A DNA stretch of 64,000 bases from Sinorhizobium sp. 8-89 (GCF_030124325.1 NZ_JASKLR010000007.1:62001-126000), one strand, 5' to 3'; counted from the first letter of the stretch, positions 47,139 through 55,556 are shown. The notes: generated by a model from the letters alone, not told the origin. Numbers and translations are program-made.

Positions 47139-47165
47139 GACGATTGACCATGGACGCCTGTGACG
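47139..47165 (-). promoter_or_regulatory. Predicted ECF41-type promoter
   Basis: On the minus strand CGTCACA (47165-47159), exactly 16 bases, and CGTC (47142-47139) match the known ECF41 promoter pattern TGTCACA-N16-CGTC with one mismatch in the first element. The -10 element ends 45 bases before the AhpD-like start codon, which implies that the sigma factor drives its own operon. Confidence 0.7.
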
Positions 47166-47170
47166 TGGGT

Positions 47171-47275
47171 ACTGCATGATTCCTTAAATCGGAATCGCTT
47201 TTAGGACAAAATCATGCAGCACTTCAAAGTGCTACAGCGATCTCAGCGCGTCCGATCGGACGCGCGGCGCTGTAG
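47171..47275 (-). repeat. Two-hairpin intergenic repeat, copy 9
   Basis: A complete reverse copy: ACTGCATGATTCC, TTAAATCGGAATCGCTTTTA, ATCATGCAGCACTTCAAAGTG, GCTACAGCGATC, GCGCGTCC/GGACGCGC and GCGCTGTAG. It lies directly behind the ECF41 promoter. Confidence 0.85.
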
Positions 47276-47292
47276 AGATCTTTTCGGAAAGG

Positions 47293-48345
47293 TCATCCCC
47301 TCGGCGGATAGGCGTGCTCGTTTCCGCGGAAGTCGGTGACCGTGTAGCAACCGCCGCCTTCCGCCGCGATCGTGCTTGCGCCGACGACCGCCTTGCCGTG
47401 GCCGCCGGGGATATCGAGGATATAGGTGGGTTGGCAGAGCCCGGAGACGCGGCCACGAAGCGCCGCGACGAGCGCCTGGCCCTCCTCGATCGTCAGCCGG
47501 AAATGGCTTGTGCCGGGGGCAAGATCCGGGTGATGCAGGTAATAGGGCTTGATCCGCGTTTCCACGAAGGCGCGCATGAGCTCCGCAAGCACGGCCGCGT
47601 CGTCGTTGACGCCCTTGAGCAGCACCGACTGGCTCACGATGACGATGCCCGCATCGATGAGACGTGCTGAAGCGGCGCGCGCCTCGGCCGTCAGCTCGCG
47701 CGGGTGGTTGGCGTGGAGCGCCACATAGGTCGTCTTGCCGCTGGCCTTCAGCGCCTGAACGAGTTCGGCGTCGACGCGCCCCGGTTCGACGACGGGCACG
47801 CGGGTGTGAAAGCGGACGATCTTGACGTGGTCGATCGCGCCAAGCCGCTCCATGATTTCGTGGAGTCGGCGGGGCGACAGCACGAGCGGATCGCCGCCGG
47901 TGAGGATCACTTCCCAGATCTCCGAATGTTCCGCGATGTAGGCGATCGCCGCATCGAGCTCGGCTGGCGCAATCGTACCGAGCCCCTGCGGCCCGACCAT
48001 TTCTCGGCGGAAGCAGAAGCGGCAATAGACCGGGCATACATGGACGGCCTTGAGCAGCACGCGGTCCGGATAGCGATGGACGATCCCGGAAACCGGACTG
48101 TGCGCACCGTCGCCGATAGGATCCGCGCGCTCTTCTGGCGTTTGCGTCAGCTCGGCTATATCGGGTACGAACTGACGGGCGATCGGATCATCCGTGTCCT
48201 GACGGTCGATGAGGTCGGCAATTGTTGGACTGATCGCGACGGCATAGCGCGCGGTCACACGCGCTACCGCTTCTTCGTCCGCCGGTGCGACTAGGCCGGC
48301 GCCGACCAGTTCGCGCGCCGTTCTGATAGGGCGCTGAGCGCTCAT
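47293..48345 (-). CDS. epmB: EF-P lysine 2,3-aminomutase
   Basis: EpmB is a radical SAM, PLP-dependent aminomutase that converts L-alpha-lysine to (R)-beta-lysine for EF-P modification. The 350-residue protein has the iron-sulfur motif CPVYCRFC, the radical SAM region EVILTGGDPLVLSPRRLHEI and the PLP-lysine region DIPGGHGKAVVG. Start ATG 48345 overlaps the stop of epmA by four bases (ATGA). Together with epmA and the divergent efp, the whole pathway is in one place, so a role on EF-P rather than lysine catabolism is well supported. Confidence 0.93.
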   Translation of the reverse strand: MSAQRPIRTARELVGAGLVAPADEEAVARVTARYAVAISPTIADLIDRQDTDDPIARQFVPDIAELTQTPEERADPIGDGAHSPVSGIVHRYPDRVLLKAVHVCPVYCRFCFRREMVGPQGLGTIAPAELDAAIAYIAEHSEIWEVILTGGDPLVLSPRRLHEIMERLGAIDHVKIVRFHTRVPVVEPGRVDAELVQALKASGKTTYVALHANHPRELTAEARAASARLIDAGIVIVSQSVLLKGVNDDAAVLAELMRAFVETRIKPYYLHHPDLAPGTSHFRLTIEEGQALVAALRGRVSGLCQPTYILDIPGGHGKAVVGASTIAAEGGGCYTVTDFRGNEHAYPPRG

Positions 48346-49394
48346 GCGCTTGCCTCCGGGACCGGGGCCCATAGCACCTGATCAATGCGCGAAGCCCCCG
48401 TCGCCAGCATCACCAGGCGATCGAAGCCGAGCGCGATGCCGCTCGCCTCGGGCATGATCGCGAGAGCTGACAGGAAGTCTTCGTCGAGCGGATAGGTCTC
48501 GCCATAGACGCGCGCCTTTTCCGCCATTTCGAGTTCGAAGCGTCGGCGCTGCTCGGCGGCATCCGTCAGTTCGCCGAAGGCATTGGCAAGCTCGACGCCG
48601 CAGGCATAGAGCTCGAAGCGTTCGGCGACGCGGCGGTCTCGCGCCGTCGGCCTGGCGAGCGCCGCCTCGGCGACCGGATATTCGTCGAGGATCGTCGGCC
48701 GGCCGAAACCGAGATTGGGCTCGATTTTTTCCACGAGCACGCGGCTGAAAAGATCCGCCCAGGTGTCGTCGTCGGCAACGCGCAGGCCCGAAGCCCTCAT
48801 GGCCGCGGCCAGCCGGTCCCGATCGGTCGCTCCGTCCTCGGCGATCGAGGCAAACAGGTCGATGTCCGCGAAGCGCTCGAAGGCTTCGGCCAGTGAAAGC
48901 CGCTCGGGTTCGAGAAACGGATCGGTGGTTCTGCCGTGATAGGAGAGGGAGCGTGTGCCTGTCGTCTCGGCAGCGAGGGCGAGGATTTCGGCACAGTCGC
49001 GCATCAGTGCCTCATAGCTCTCGCCGGCGCGATACCATTCGAGCATGGTGAATTCGGGATGGTGCAGCGGTCCCCGCTCCCGGTTGCGGTAGACATGGGC
49101 AAAACAGGCGATCCGCTTTTCGCCTGCGGCCAGCAGTTTCTTGCAGGCGAATTCCGGCGAGGTGTGGAGATAGAGCGGGTGGGCGGCGCCGTCATGGCCG
49201 AGCGCCTGCGTTGCAAATGCATGCAGATGTGCTTCGTTGCCCGGAGACACCTGCAGGCTCGCCGTATCGACCTCGACGAAATCCCGTTCGTCGAAGAAAC
49301 GCCGCAATGCCGATTGGATACGGTTGCGCCCGATCAGAAACGGGCGCCGGTCGGCATGGACATCCGGTGTCCACCAGGGAGAAGCATGCGGCAT
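48342..49394 (-). CDS. epmA: EF-P--(R)-beta-lysine ligase
   Basis: EpmA (PoxA/GenX) is a truncated lysyl-tRNA synthetase that attaches beta-lysine to Lys34 of EF-P. The 350-residue protein is the class II catalytic core without an anticodon domain: motif 2 FAHVYRNRERGPLHHPEFTM, then FELYACGVELANAFGELTDA and motif 3 SGIALGFDRLVMLATGA. Start ATG 49394 fits the family; a longer frame to 49460 is encoded by a tandem repeat and is probably not translated. Confidence 0.94.
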   Translation of the reverse strand: MPHASPWWTPDVHADRRPFLIGRNRIQSALRRFFDERDFVEVDTASLQVSPGNEAHLHAFATQALGHDGAAHPLYLHTSPEFACKKLLAAGEKRIACFAHVYRNRERGPLHHPEFTMLEWYRAGESYEALMRDCAEILALAAETTGTRSLSYHGRTTDPFLEPERLSLAEAFERFADIDLFASIAEDGATDRDRLAAAMRASGLRVADDDTWADLFSRVLVEKIEPNLGFGRPTILDEYPVAEAALARPTARDRRVAERFELYACGVELANAFGELTDAAEQRRRFELEMAEKARVYGETYPLDEDFLSALAIMPEASGIALGFDRLVMLATGASRIDQVLWAPVPEASA

Positions 49395-49411
49395 GATCGG
49401 TCGGTCCAAGC

Positions 49412-49473
49412 TTTCTTCGTGTGCCAAGTTTCTTCGAGTGCCAGTTTCTTCGCGTGCCAAGTTTCTTCGCGAG
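49412..49473. repeat. Tandem 17-bp repeat between epmA and efp
   Basis: TTTCTTCGTGTGCCAAG, TTTCTTCGAGTGCCAG, TTTCTTCGCGTGCCAAG and a partial TTTCTTCGCGAG follow each other without gaps. The array lies in the 210-base divergent region and could sit in either promoter. Confidence 0.85.
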
Positions 49474-49604
49474 AGAGCCGGCGCAGGCTGGCTATTTGCA
49501 CGAAATTAAGGTAGTTGCGGCGCGAAATCTTAGCTTTCGCGTCCTTCAGGGCCGGGTTTCCCGGCTCGCCCGTGTCGCGCATACCTCTGTTACAAGGAAG
49601 ACTA

Positions 49605-50174
49605 ATGGTCAAGGTCATCGCTTCTTCTGTCCGCAAGGGCAACGTTCTCGACGTAGACGGCAAGCTCTATGTCGTGCTTACCGCACAGAACTTCCACCCG
49701 GGCAAGGGCACGCCGGTCACCCAGGTCGACATGCGCCGCATTTCCGACGGCGTGAAGGTTTCCGAGCGCTACCGCACGACCGAGCAGGTCGAGCGCGCTT
49801 TCGTCGAAGACCGCGAACACACTTTCCTCTACGAAGATGGCGAAGGGTTCCACTTCATGAACCCGGAAAGCTACGACCAGCTCGTCATGACCGCCGAGGA
49901 CATCGGCGATTTGAAGGCCTATCTGCAGGAAGGCATGGCCGTGATGCTTTCGATCCACGAGGGCCTCGCGATCGCCATCGACCTGCCGCGTCACGTCATC
50001 CTCGAAATCACCGAGACCGAGCCGGTGGTCAAGGGCCAGACGGCTTCTTCGTCCTACAAGCCGGCGGTTCTCTCCAACGGCGTGCGCACGCTCGTGCCGC
50101 CGCACATCCAGGCGGGCACCCGCGTCGTCATCGCAACGGAAGACGGTTCCTACGTCGAGCGCGCCAAGGACTGA
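49605..50174 (+). CDS. efp: Translation elongation factor P
   Basis: EF-P relieves ribosome stalling at polyproline stretches. The 189-residue protein has the N-terminal KOW-like domain with the modification site Lys34 in HPGKGTP, which is the EpmA target, and the C-terminal OB domains ([41 protein letters not shown]). Start ATG 49605 with AAGGAAG upstream; the frame is open to 49515. Divergent from epmA-epmB. Confidence 0.97.
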   Translation: MVKVIASSVRKGNVLDVDGKLYVVLTAQNFHPGKGTPVTQVDMRRISDGVKVSERYRTTEQVERAFVEDREHTFLYEDGEGFHFMNPESYDQLVMTAEDIGDLKAYLQEGMAVMLSIHEGLAIAIDLPRHVILEITETEPVVKGQTASSSYKPAVLSNGVRTLVPPHIQAGTRVVIATEDGSYVERAKD

Positions 50175-50182
50175 TCGAAGTC

Positions 50183-50208
50183 CTACAGCGCCGCGCGTCA
50201 TGCAGCAG
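50183..50208 (+). repeat. Short derivative of the two-hairpin repeat, copy 10
   Basis: CTACAGCGCCGCGCGTC, the left end of the repeat family, is directly joined to ATGCAGCA, which resembles the right end (CATGCAG). The internal 80 bases are absent, as expected for an internal deletion. Confidence 0.5.
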
Positions 50209-50221
50209 GCGGGAAAATAAG

Positions 50222-50256
50222 ACGGGGACGGCGGTCGCGGACTGCCGTCCCCGTTT
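50222..50256 (+). terminator. Intrinsic terminator after efp
   Basis: ACGGGGACGGC and GCCGTCCCCGT pair in a long stem followed by TTTTCG, 48 bases after the efp stop. Confidence 0.85.
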
Positions 50257-50412
50257 TCGTTTCATATGCGCCTCCTATACCTGCAAATAGGGCGCGCATT
50301 TTGTCGAGCCGATGCTAGGATGCCGCGGTCCGGAGCGGGGCCGGACGCGAGGTGAACTTTCCACCTGCGTCCTGCCGCGTTCTCACGGCGATCCTGTCAC
50401 GCGAGGTCCTGC

Positions 50413-51654
50413 ATGTTTCCACTGTCGCATATGATGAAGTCCTTTATCCGTAAGGGTCGCCTGACGGTGATCGACGCCGATGGCAAACGCCATGTCTTCT
50501 CCGGCGAGCCGGGCCCGCACGTGACGATGCGGCTGACGGACAAGCGGCTCTATCGCAGCCTCGTCTTCAATGCCGAGCTTGCTGCGGGCGAGGCCTATAT
50601 GGACGGCACGATGCGCTTCGAAGAGGGATCGACCCTTAGAGATTTCCTTACGCTGTTCTCGATCAACCGGTTGTCGCTTGGTTCCTATCCGATCCAGAAG
50701 GTGTTGCGGGCGATCAAGATGCGTTTCCGCAAGCGCCAGCAGGCGAACCCGAAGGGCAAGGCGCAGCAGAACGTCGCGCACCACTACGATCTCGGCAACG
50801 ATTTCTACAAGCTCTTCCTCGACGAGAACATGCTCTATTCCTGCGCCTATTTCCGCGATCCCGACGAGACGTTGGAGGCGGCGCAGCGCAACAAGCTCAG
50901 GCTGCTCGCCGCCAAGCTCTGCCTGAAGCCGGGGATGAAGGTTCTCGATATCGGCTGCGGCTGGGGTGATCTGGCGCTCTATCTGGCGGCGCTGGAAAAT
51001 GTCGAGGTCCTGGGGGTGACGCTGTCGAAGGAGCAGCAGGCGCTCGCCTCGGAACGGGCCCGCGCAGCTGGCATGGCCGATCGCGTGCGTTTCGAGCTGA
51101 AGGACTACCGCGACGTCCATGGCCCCTTCGATCGCATCGTCTCGGTCGGAATGTTCGAGCATGTCGGCGTGCACCACTACGACGAGTTCTTCAAGAAGCT
51201 GAATGCGTTGATGCCGGATGACGGGCTCGCGGTGCTGCACTCGATCGGGCACATGAGCCCGCCCGGCATGGCGAGCTCGTGGCTGCGCAAATACATCTTC
51301 CCCGGCGCTTATTCGCCGGCGCTTTCGGAGGTATTCACGGTCGTCGAGCAGAACAGCCTGTGGGTGACCGATCTGGAATTCCTGCGCGTGCACTATGCGA
51401 CGACGCTGGCGCACTGGGGTAAGCGCTTCGAGGAGAACCGCGACAAGGTGATCGCGATGTATGACGAGCGCTTCGCCAGGATGTGGGAGTTCTACCTGAT
51501 CAGCGCGGAGATGATGTTCCGCACGGGCAGTCAGCTCGTATTCCACATGCAGCTGTCGCGTTCGCGTGACGCGGCCCCGATCGTGCGCGACTACATCACC
51601 GATCAGCAGCGCGCCTATATCGACCGGGAAAACACACTCAATCTCTCGATCTGA
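50413..51654 (+). CDS. cfa: Cyclopropane-fatty-acyl-phospholipid synthase
   Basis: Cfa adds a methylene group from SAM to cis double bonds of membrane lipid acyl chains. The 413-residue protein has an N-terminal lipid-binding part and the methyltransferase core VLDIGCGWGDLALYLAALEN, GVTLSKEQQALASERARAAG and FDRIVSVGMFEHVG, and the family start of the catalytic domain NVAHHYDLGNDFYKLFLDEN. Rhizobia have two cfa genes; which one this is cannot be told here. It uses the products of the fabA/fabB pathway found elsewhere in the window. Confidence 0.93.
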   Translation: MFPLSHMMKSFIRKGRLTVIDADGKRHVFSGEPGPHVTMRLTDKRLYRSLVFNAELAAGEAYMDGTMRFEEGSTLRDFLTLFSINRLSLGSYPIQKVLRAIKMRFRKRQQANPKGKAQQNVAHHYDLGNDFYKLFLDENMLYSCAYFRDPDETLEAAQRNKLRLLAAKLCLKPGMKVLDIGCGWGDLALYLAALENVEVLGVTLSKEQQALASERARAAGMADRVRFELKDYRDVHGPFDRIVSVGMFEHVGVHHYDEFFKKLNALMPDDGLAVLHSIGHMSPPGMASSWLRKYIFPGAYSPALSEVFTVVEQNSLWVTDLEFLRVHYATTLAHWGKRFEENRDKVIAMYDERFARMWEFYLISAEMMFRTGSQLVFHMQLSRSRDAAPIVRDYITDQQRAYIDRENTLNLSI

Positions 51655-51707
51655 AGCACTTCCTTCCACTGTGGTTGTTGCGAAGTCGAGGGCGCGCGTG
51701 CCGCGCT

Positions 51708-51736
51708 CTTGACGTGCGCAACCGTGCTTTCTATTT
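51708..51736 (+). promoter_or_regulatory. Promoter of mbfA
   Basis: CTTGAC (51708-51713), exactly 17 bases, and CTATTT (51731-51736) match the Sinorhizobium housekeeping pattern CTTGAC-N17-CTATAT in ten of twelve bases. Confidence 0.75.
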
Positions 51737-51751
51737 TAGAATTATTCTAAA
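51735..51751 (+). promoter_or_regulatory. Irr box (iron control element) in front of mbfA
   Basis: TTTAGAA-TTA-TTCTAAA fits the known Irr/ICE consensus TTTRGAAYNRTTCTRAA at every position and has perfect seven-base arms around a three-base spacer. It overlaps the last two bases of the -10 element and covers the expected start of transcription, so bound Irr would block RNA polymerase. Confidence 0.85.
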
Positions 51752-51765
51752 GAAGGTTATTGTAG

Positions 51766-52749
51766 ATGCTTTCCCGCCTTTTCTCCCGGTTCAAGCGCCC
51801 GTTTCTTTCCCTGAGCGAGCAGGAAATCCTCGCTCTGGCGATTTCATCCGAGGAGGACGACGGCCGCATCTATCTCGCCTATGCGGATGCGCTGCGCGAA
51901 AAATATCCGCATTCCGCCAAGGTCTTCGAGGAGATGGCGGAAGAGGAAAGCCAGCACCGCCAGGCACTGATCGACCTTCATGTCGTCCGTTTCGGCAATC
52001 GTATCCCGTTGATACGGCGCGAGCATGTGCGCGATTTCCCCGAGCGCAAGCCCGATTGGCTGATCGCCGAGATGCCGATCGAAAAGGCGCGCGACGAAGC
52101 GGAAGCAATGGAGGAGGCTGCCCACCGATTCTATGTTGAGGCGGCCGCGCGTACACGGGATGCGGCGACGCGCAAGCTGCTCGGCGACCTCGCGATTGCC
52201 GAGAAGTCGCATGAATCGCTGGCCCGCCGGCTTGGCGAAAAGCACACGCCCGAAGACGTGCGCGCCGAGGAAGACCAGACATCGCGCCGGCAATTCATCC
52301 TCACTTACGTACAGCCGGGGCTTGCGGGACTAATGGACGGCTCGGTCTCGACGCTGGCGCCGATCTTTGCCGCCGCCTTCGCGACCCAGGATACTTGGCA
52401 GACCTTTCTCGTCGGCCTTTCGGCCTCCGTCGGCGCCGGCATCTCGATGGGTTTCACCGAGGCCGCCCACGACGACGGCAAGCTGTCCGGGCGCGGCTCG
52501 CCGATCAAGCGCGGACTTGCCTCGGGCATCATGACGGCGCTCGGCGGCTTGGGTCACGCGCTGCCCTATTTGATCCCGCATTTCTGGACGGCGACGCTGA
52601 CAGCGACGGCGATCGTCTTCTTCGAGCTCTGGGCGATCGCCTTCATCCAGAACCGCTATATGGAAACGCCTTTCCTCAGGGCGGCCTTCCAGGTGGTCCT
52701 TGGCGGCAGTCTGGTGCTCGCCGCCGGCGTCCTGATCGGCAACGCCTGA
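51766..52749 (+). CDS. mbfA: Membrane-bound ferritin MbfA (ferritin-like plus VIT1/CCC1 domain)
   Basis: MbfA exports iron and protects against iron and peroxide stress. The 327-residue protein joins an N-terminal rubrerythrin/ferritin-like di-iron domain (about 15-165, with Glu/His ligands in EEDDGRIYLAYADALRE, EEMAEEESQHRQAL, MEEAAHRFYVEAA and AIAEKSHESLARRL) to a C-terminal VIT1/CCC1-type membrane transport domain with about five hydrophobic segments (GLAGLMDGSVSTLAPIFAAA onward). Start ATG 51766 lies 14 bases after a perfect Irr box. In other rhizobia mbfA is repressed by Irr under low iron. Confidence 0.93.
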   Translation: MLSRLFSRFKRPFLSLSEQEILALAISSEEDDGRIYLAYADALREKYPHSAKVFEEMAEEESQHRQALIDLHVVRFGNRIPLIRREHVRDFPERKPDWLIAEMPIEKARDEAEAMEEAAHRFYVEAAARTRDAATRKLLGDLAIAEKSHESLARRLGEKHTPEDVRAEEDQTSRRQFILTYVQPGLAGLMDGSVSTLAPIFAAAFATQDTWQTFLVGLSASVGAGISMGFTEAAHDDGKLSGRGSPIKRGLASGIMTALGGLGHALPYLIPHFWTATLTATAIVFFELWAIAFIQNRYMETPFLRAAFQVVLGGSLVLAAGVLIGNA

Positions 52750-52773
52750 TGGACATAAAATCTGATGGAAATA

Positions 52774-52802
52774 AAAAAGGGCCGTCAACCGGCCCTTTTT
52801 TG
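52774..52802 (+). terminator. Terminator between convergent mbfA and the transglutaminase-like gene
   Basis: AAAAAGGGCCG-TCAA-CCGGCCCTTTTTT: a compact GC stem with A-run before and T-run after, able to work on both strands. Confidence 0.85.
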
Positions 52803-52821
52803 AATAGCTTGTCCTGATTGG

Positions 52822-53442
52822 TCAGTTGCCGACCGAACCGACGACGACCTCCGCGCCGTTGTCGACGGTCACCCAGCGGCCGCTGTTATAGGAGGCCTGG
52901 CGCTTGAGATAGCGATAGGGCGTTTGAGTCCAGAGCCTTACCCTGTTTTCGAGATTATCAAGAATGAAGTCGCCCTGCGCGGTGCGGACGGTAAGGACCG
53001 CGTGACCCTCTCCATCAGGCTTGCGCACGACCGTCATCAGCAGCTGGCTTGCGGGAAAGCCGCGCTTCATCAGCCGACGGCGCTTTTCAAGCGCGAAGTC
53101 TTCACAATCGCCAACACTGCTCGGGTAGGACCAGACCTCGTCCCTGCCATGAATCTGCTGATCGATCACGGGCGTGATCTCGCGGTTGACCGCCGCATTG
53201 ACCTGGCGGATGACGGCCCAGCCGCGATCTGTGACGCGTGGCGCGACCGTCGTCTTGGACCGAGCACCGCACTCGCCCCGATATTTCTGGCAAAACTCGT
53301 AATGTCCGATCGGCTGGGAGGTTACCGAGCCGGTCTGCATCCATGGAGAGGATCCCGCTTGGGCGGGAATTGCCGTGTTTGCTGAAATGAAAACTGCGCA
53401 GAAAGCCGCAATACTAGCCTTAACCCCTGTCCAAGACGCCAT
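52822..53442 (-). CDS. Transglutaminase-like cysteine peptidase (BTLCP family)
   Basis: A 206-residue exported protein starting at ATG 53442 with a signal peptide (ASIAAFCAVFISANTAIPAQ, cut near AQA). The catalytic triad is read from GDCEDFALEK (Cys), GEGHAVLTV (His) and FILDNLENRV (Asp). Bacterial transglutaminase-like cysteine proteins of this type (LapG-like family) act in the periplasm; LapG itself cleaves adhesins, but no LapD or adhesin gene is nearby. The frame is open to 53556. The 274-base gap upstream shows no gene. Confidence 0.82.
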   Translation of the reverse strand: MASWTGVKASIAAFCAVFISANTAIPAQAGSSPWMQTGSVTSQPIGHYEFCQKYRGECGARSKTTVAPRVTDRGWAVIRQVNAAVNREITPVIDQQIHGRDEVWSYPSSVGDCEDFALEKRRRLMKRGFPASQLLMTVVRKPDGEGHAVLTVRTAQGDFILDNLENRVRLWTQTPYRYLKRQASYNSGRWVTVDNGAEVVVGSVGN

Positions 53443-53716
53443 ACAGATCCCCTGCAACGCGGAGGTCGGGCTCTTCCTGTCCGGACCTATCCGCGCAATC
53501 CTGAGTTGACGACAGCTTTCGTGGATATCCCCGTGCGCTGCTCTAATCGTTAACAAAGAGTTAATATTGTTGCATCGTTGGAGTCAATGATCCTGATTCG
53601 CGGATCGGCTGTTATGGTTAAAATCGCCCGGAAAACGGCGGCAATGATGCTTGCGCCGCAACGGTTTTGCGCAGGCGCGTTGGAAAGATGATTGGGTGTT
53701 GCGTGTCGCGCGGCTG

Positions 53717-54523
53717 TCAGCCTTGCGTGAGCATGTCGCCGATTGCCTGTTTCAATTTGGCAATATCCTCGTCGCGCGAGAGCCGGTGATCGCCGTCGCG
53801 AATGAGAGTCATCACGACATCGTCCGCCGGCATGTGCTCCATCAGCTTCAGTGCATGCGTGTAGGGGACGTCGGGATCGCGCATGCCCTGGAGGATATGG
53901 ACCGGGCAGTCCGTTTCGACGGGGCCCGAAAGCACGCGATTGGTGCGGCCGTCCTCGATCAGCGCCAAGGTAAAGACATTCGGCTCGGGGCTGTACTGCG
54001 ACGGCTCCTCGAAATAGCCGCGTTCGGCAAGCGAGGCCTTCTCCGCGACGGTGAGATTGGGTTCGACGAGCTCAGCCGTGAAGTCCGGTGCGGGCGCGAT
54101 CAGCACGAGACCCGCGACGCGGCCCTTTTTGCCGCGGCGTTTGAGTTCCTGAATGAGCCGCAAGGCGATCCAGCCGCCCATCGAGGAGCCTATAAGGACA
54201 ACCTTTCCAGGCGCCGCGTGATTTATCACGGCAAGGCTCTCCTCGATCCAACGCGAGATCGTGCCGTCCCGGAAGTCGCCGCCGGAGGAGCCGTGGCCGG
54301 AATAGTCGAAGCGAATGCAGTCCGTCCCGATCGCGCGCGCATAGCGCTCGACCTCGACGGCCTTGGTCCCGGTCATGTCGGAGCGATACCCGCCGAGCCA
54401 GACGAGCGTGGGGCGCTCGGAGCGCGGCTCTGCGCGAAATATTCGCATGGCAATGGAGCGCGCGGCCGTGCCGTCGCCCACCTCGATCCGCGTGATTTCC
54501 GTTTCGGCTGGCGCTGTTGACAT
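53717..54523 (-). CDS. Alpha/beta hydrolase
   Basis: A 268-residue alpha/beta hydrolase. The nucleophile is Ser114 in GSSMGG; the oxyanion region is VWLGGYRSDMTGTKA and FDYSGHGSSGG; the acid and base are in MRDPDVPY and RDGDHRLSRDED. It resembles the ABHD10-like group of small thioesterases or esterases common in alphaproteobacteria. The substrate is unknown. No close operon partner: infC lies 219 bases away in the other direction. Confidence 0.85.
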   Translation of the reverse strand: MSTAPAETEITRIEVGDGTAARSIAMRIFRAEPRSERPTLVWLGGYRSDMTGTKAVEVERYARAIGTDCIRFDYSGHGSSGGDFRDGTISRWIEESLAVINHAAPGKVVLIGSSMGGWIALRLIQELKRRGKKGRVAGLVLIAPAPDFTAELVEPNLTVAEKASLAERGYFEEPSQYSPEPNVFTLALIEDGRTNRVLSGPVETDCPVHILQGMRDPDVPYTHALKLMEHMPADDVVMTLIRDGDHRLSRDEDIAKLKQAIGDMLTQG

Positions 54524-54742
54524 CGGATATCCTCTAGAAAGACGGCGGGGCGGCAGATTTCCTTCTAAAACAGATTCGCCTATGCTTCGACAGAGGGTGA
54601 TTTTCCTTGCGAGCCATGCTATTGACTCTGGCGCCGCAATTCACACATTGCCGTCGGTGACAGTTTCAAGCGCTTCGTTTGAGATCGCGCTGACCGTTCA
54701 AGCAGACCATATATACGTCAATAGCTCGAGGAGAGTACGACC

Positions 54743-55279
54743 ATTCGCAGACCGTTCAAAGCGGACGCCCCGGTTAAAGAGGGGCCGCGCTCAAACAAGG
54801 AAATCCGGGTCCCCCGGGTTCAGCTTATCGATGCCGAAGGCCAGAATGTCGGCGTCGTGCCGATCGACCAGGCACTCCGCATGGCGGATGAAGCCGGTCT
54901 TGATCTGGTAGAGATCGCACCGAATTCCGAACCGCCGGTGTGCAAGATTCTTGATCTGGGCAAGCTGAAATACGCCAACCAGAAGAAGGCCGCGGAAGCG
55001 CGCAAGAAACAGAAGATCGTCGAGATCAAAGAAATCAAGATGCGTCCGAACATCGACACCCACGATTACGAGGTGAAGATGAAGGCCATGAACCGCTTCT
55101 TCGAGGAAGGCGACAAGGTCAAAGTGACGCTGAAGTTCCGAGGCCGTGAAATGGCCCACCAGGAACTCGGCATGAAGCTTCTGCTGCAGGTGAAGGACGA
55201 CACCCAGGCGATCGCCAAGGTCGAAGCCGAGCCAAAGCTTGAAGGCCGGCAGATGATGATGGTGCTCGCACCGAAGTGA
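54743..55279 (+). CDS. infC: Translation initiation factor IF-3 (AUU start)
   Basis: IF-3 checks the start codon and prevents early subunit joining. The frame codes for the complete 178-residue IF-3 only if it begins at ATT 54743 ([10 protein letters not shown]), since an in-frame TAG lies at 54722 and no ATG, GTG or TTG stands between them. GAGGAGAG at 54728-54735 gives a strong ribosome-binding site seven bases before. The body has [33 protein letters not shown] and [16 protein letters not shown]. The AUU start, used in E. coli for self-repression, is thus conserved here. Confidence 0.93.
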   Translation: MRRPFKADAPVKEGPRSNKEIRVPRVQLIDAEGQNVGVVPIDQALRMADEAGLDLVEIAPNSEPPVCKILDLGKLKYANQKKAAEARKKQKIVEIKEIKMRPNIDTHDYEVKMKAMNRFFEEGDKVKVTLKFRGREMAHQELGMKLLLQVKDDTQAIAKVEAEPKLEGRQMMMVLAPK

Positions 55280-55312
55280 TCGGCCGCGCCACGGAAAAAT
55301 GATAATGACGGG

Positions 55313-55337
55313 AAGCCGCCGCTTGAGGCGGCTTTTT
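55313..55337 (+). terminator. Intrinsic terminator after infC
   Basis: AAGCCGCC-GCTTGA-GGCGGCTT followed by TTTGTTG, about 33 bases after the infC stop, separates it from rpmI. Confidence 0.8.
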
Positions 55338-55424
55338 GTTGTGATGGGCGCCATCCCGCAGCCGGTTGCCCGCGGGCCGGTGGCGCGGCGTTCGGGTCGC
55401 GCCCGGCTTCTTCGTTTGCCCGGC

Positions 55425-55453
55425 TTGCGTTTTTCAGGACGTGCGGTTATAAG
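55425..55453 (+). promoter_or_regulatory. Predicted promoter of rpmI-rplT
   Basis: TTGCGT (55425-55430), 17 bases and TATAAG (55448-55453), about 104 bases before the rpmI start and after the infC terminator. Confidence 0.5.
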
Positions 55454-55556
55454 CCCCCGTCCGAACGGTCCGGCAGGGCATGCCGTGGCCGTTCTTAACG
55501 CTGGAAACGGGCGTCGTCTGTCTGTTTCGCACTATCAAGAACAATGGAGTAGCAAA

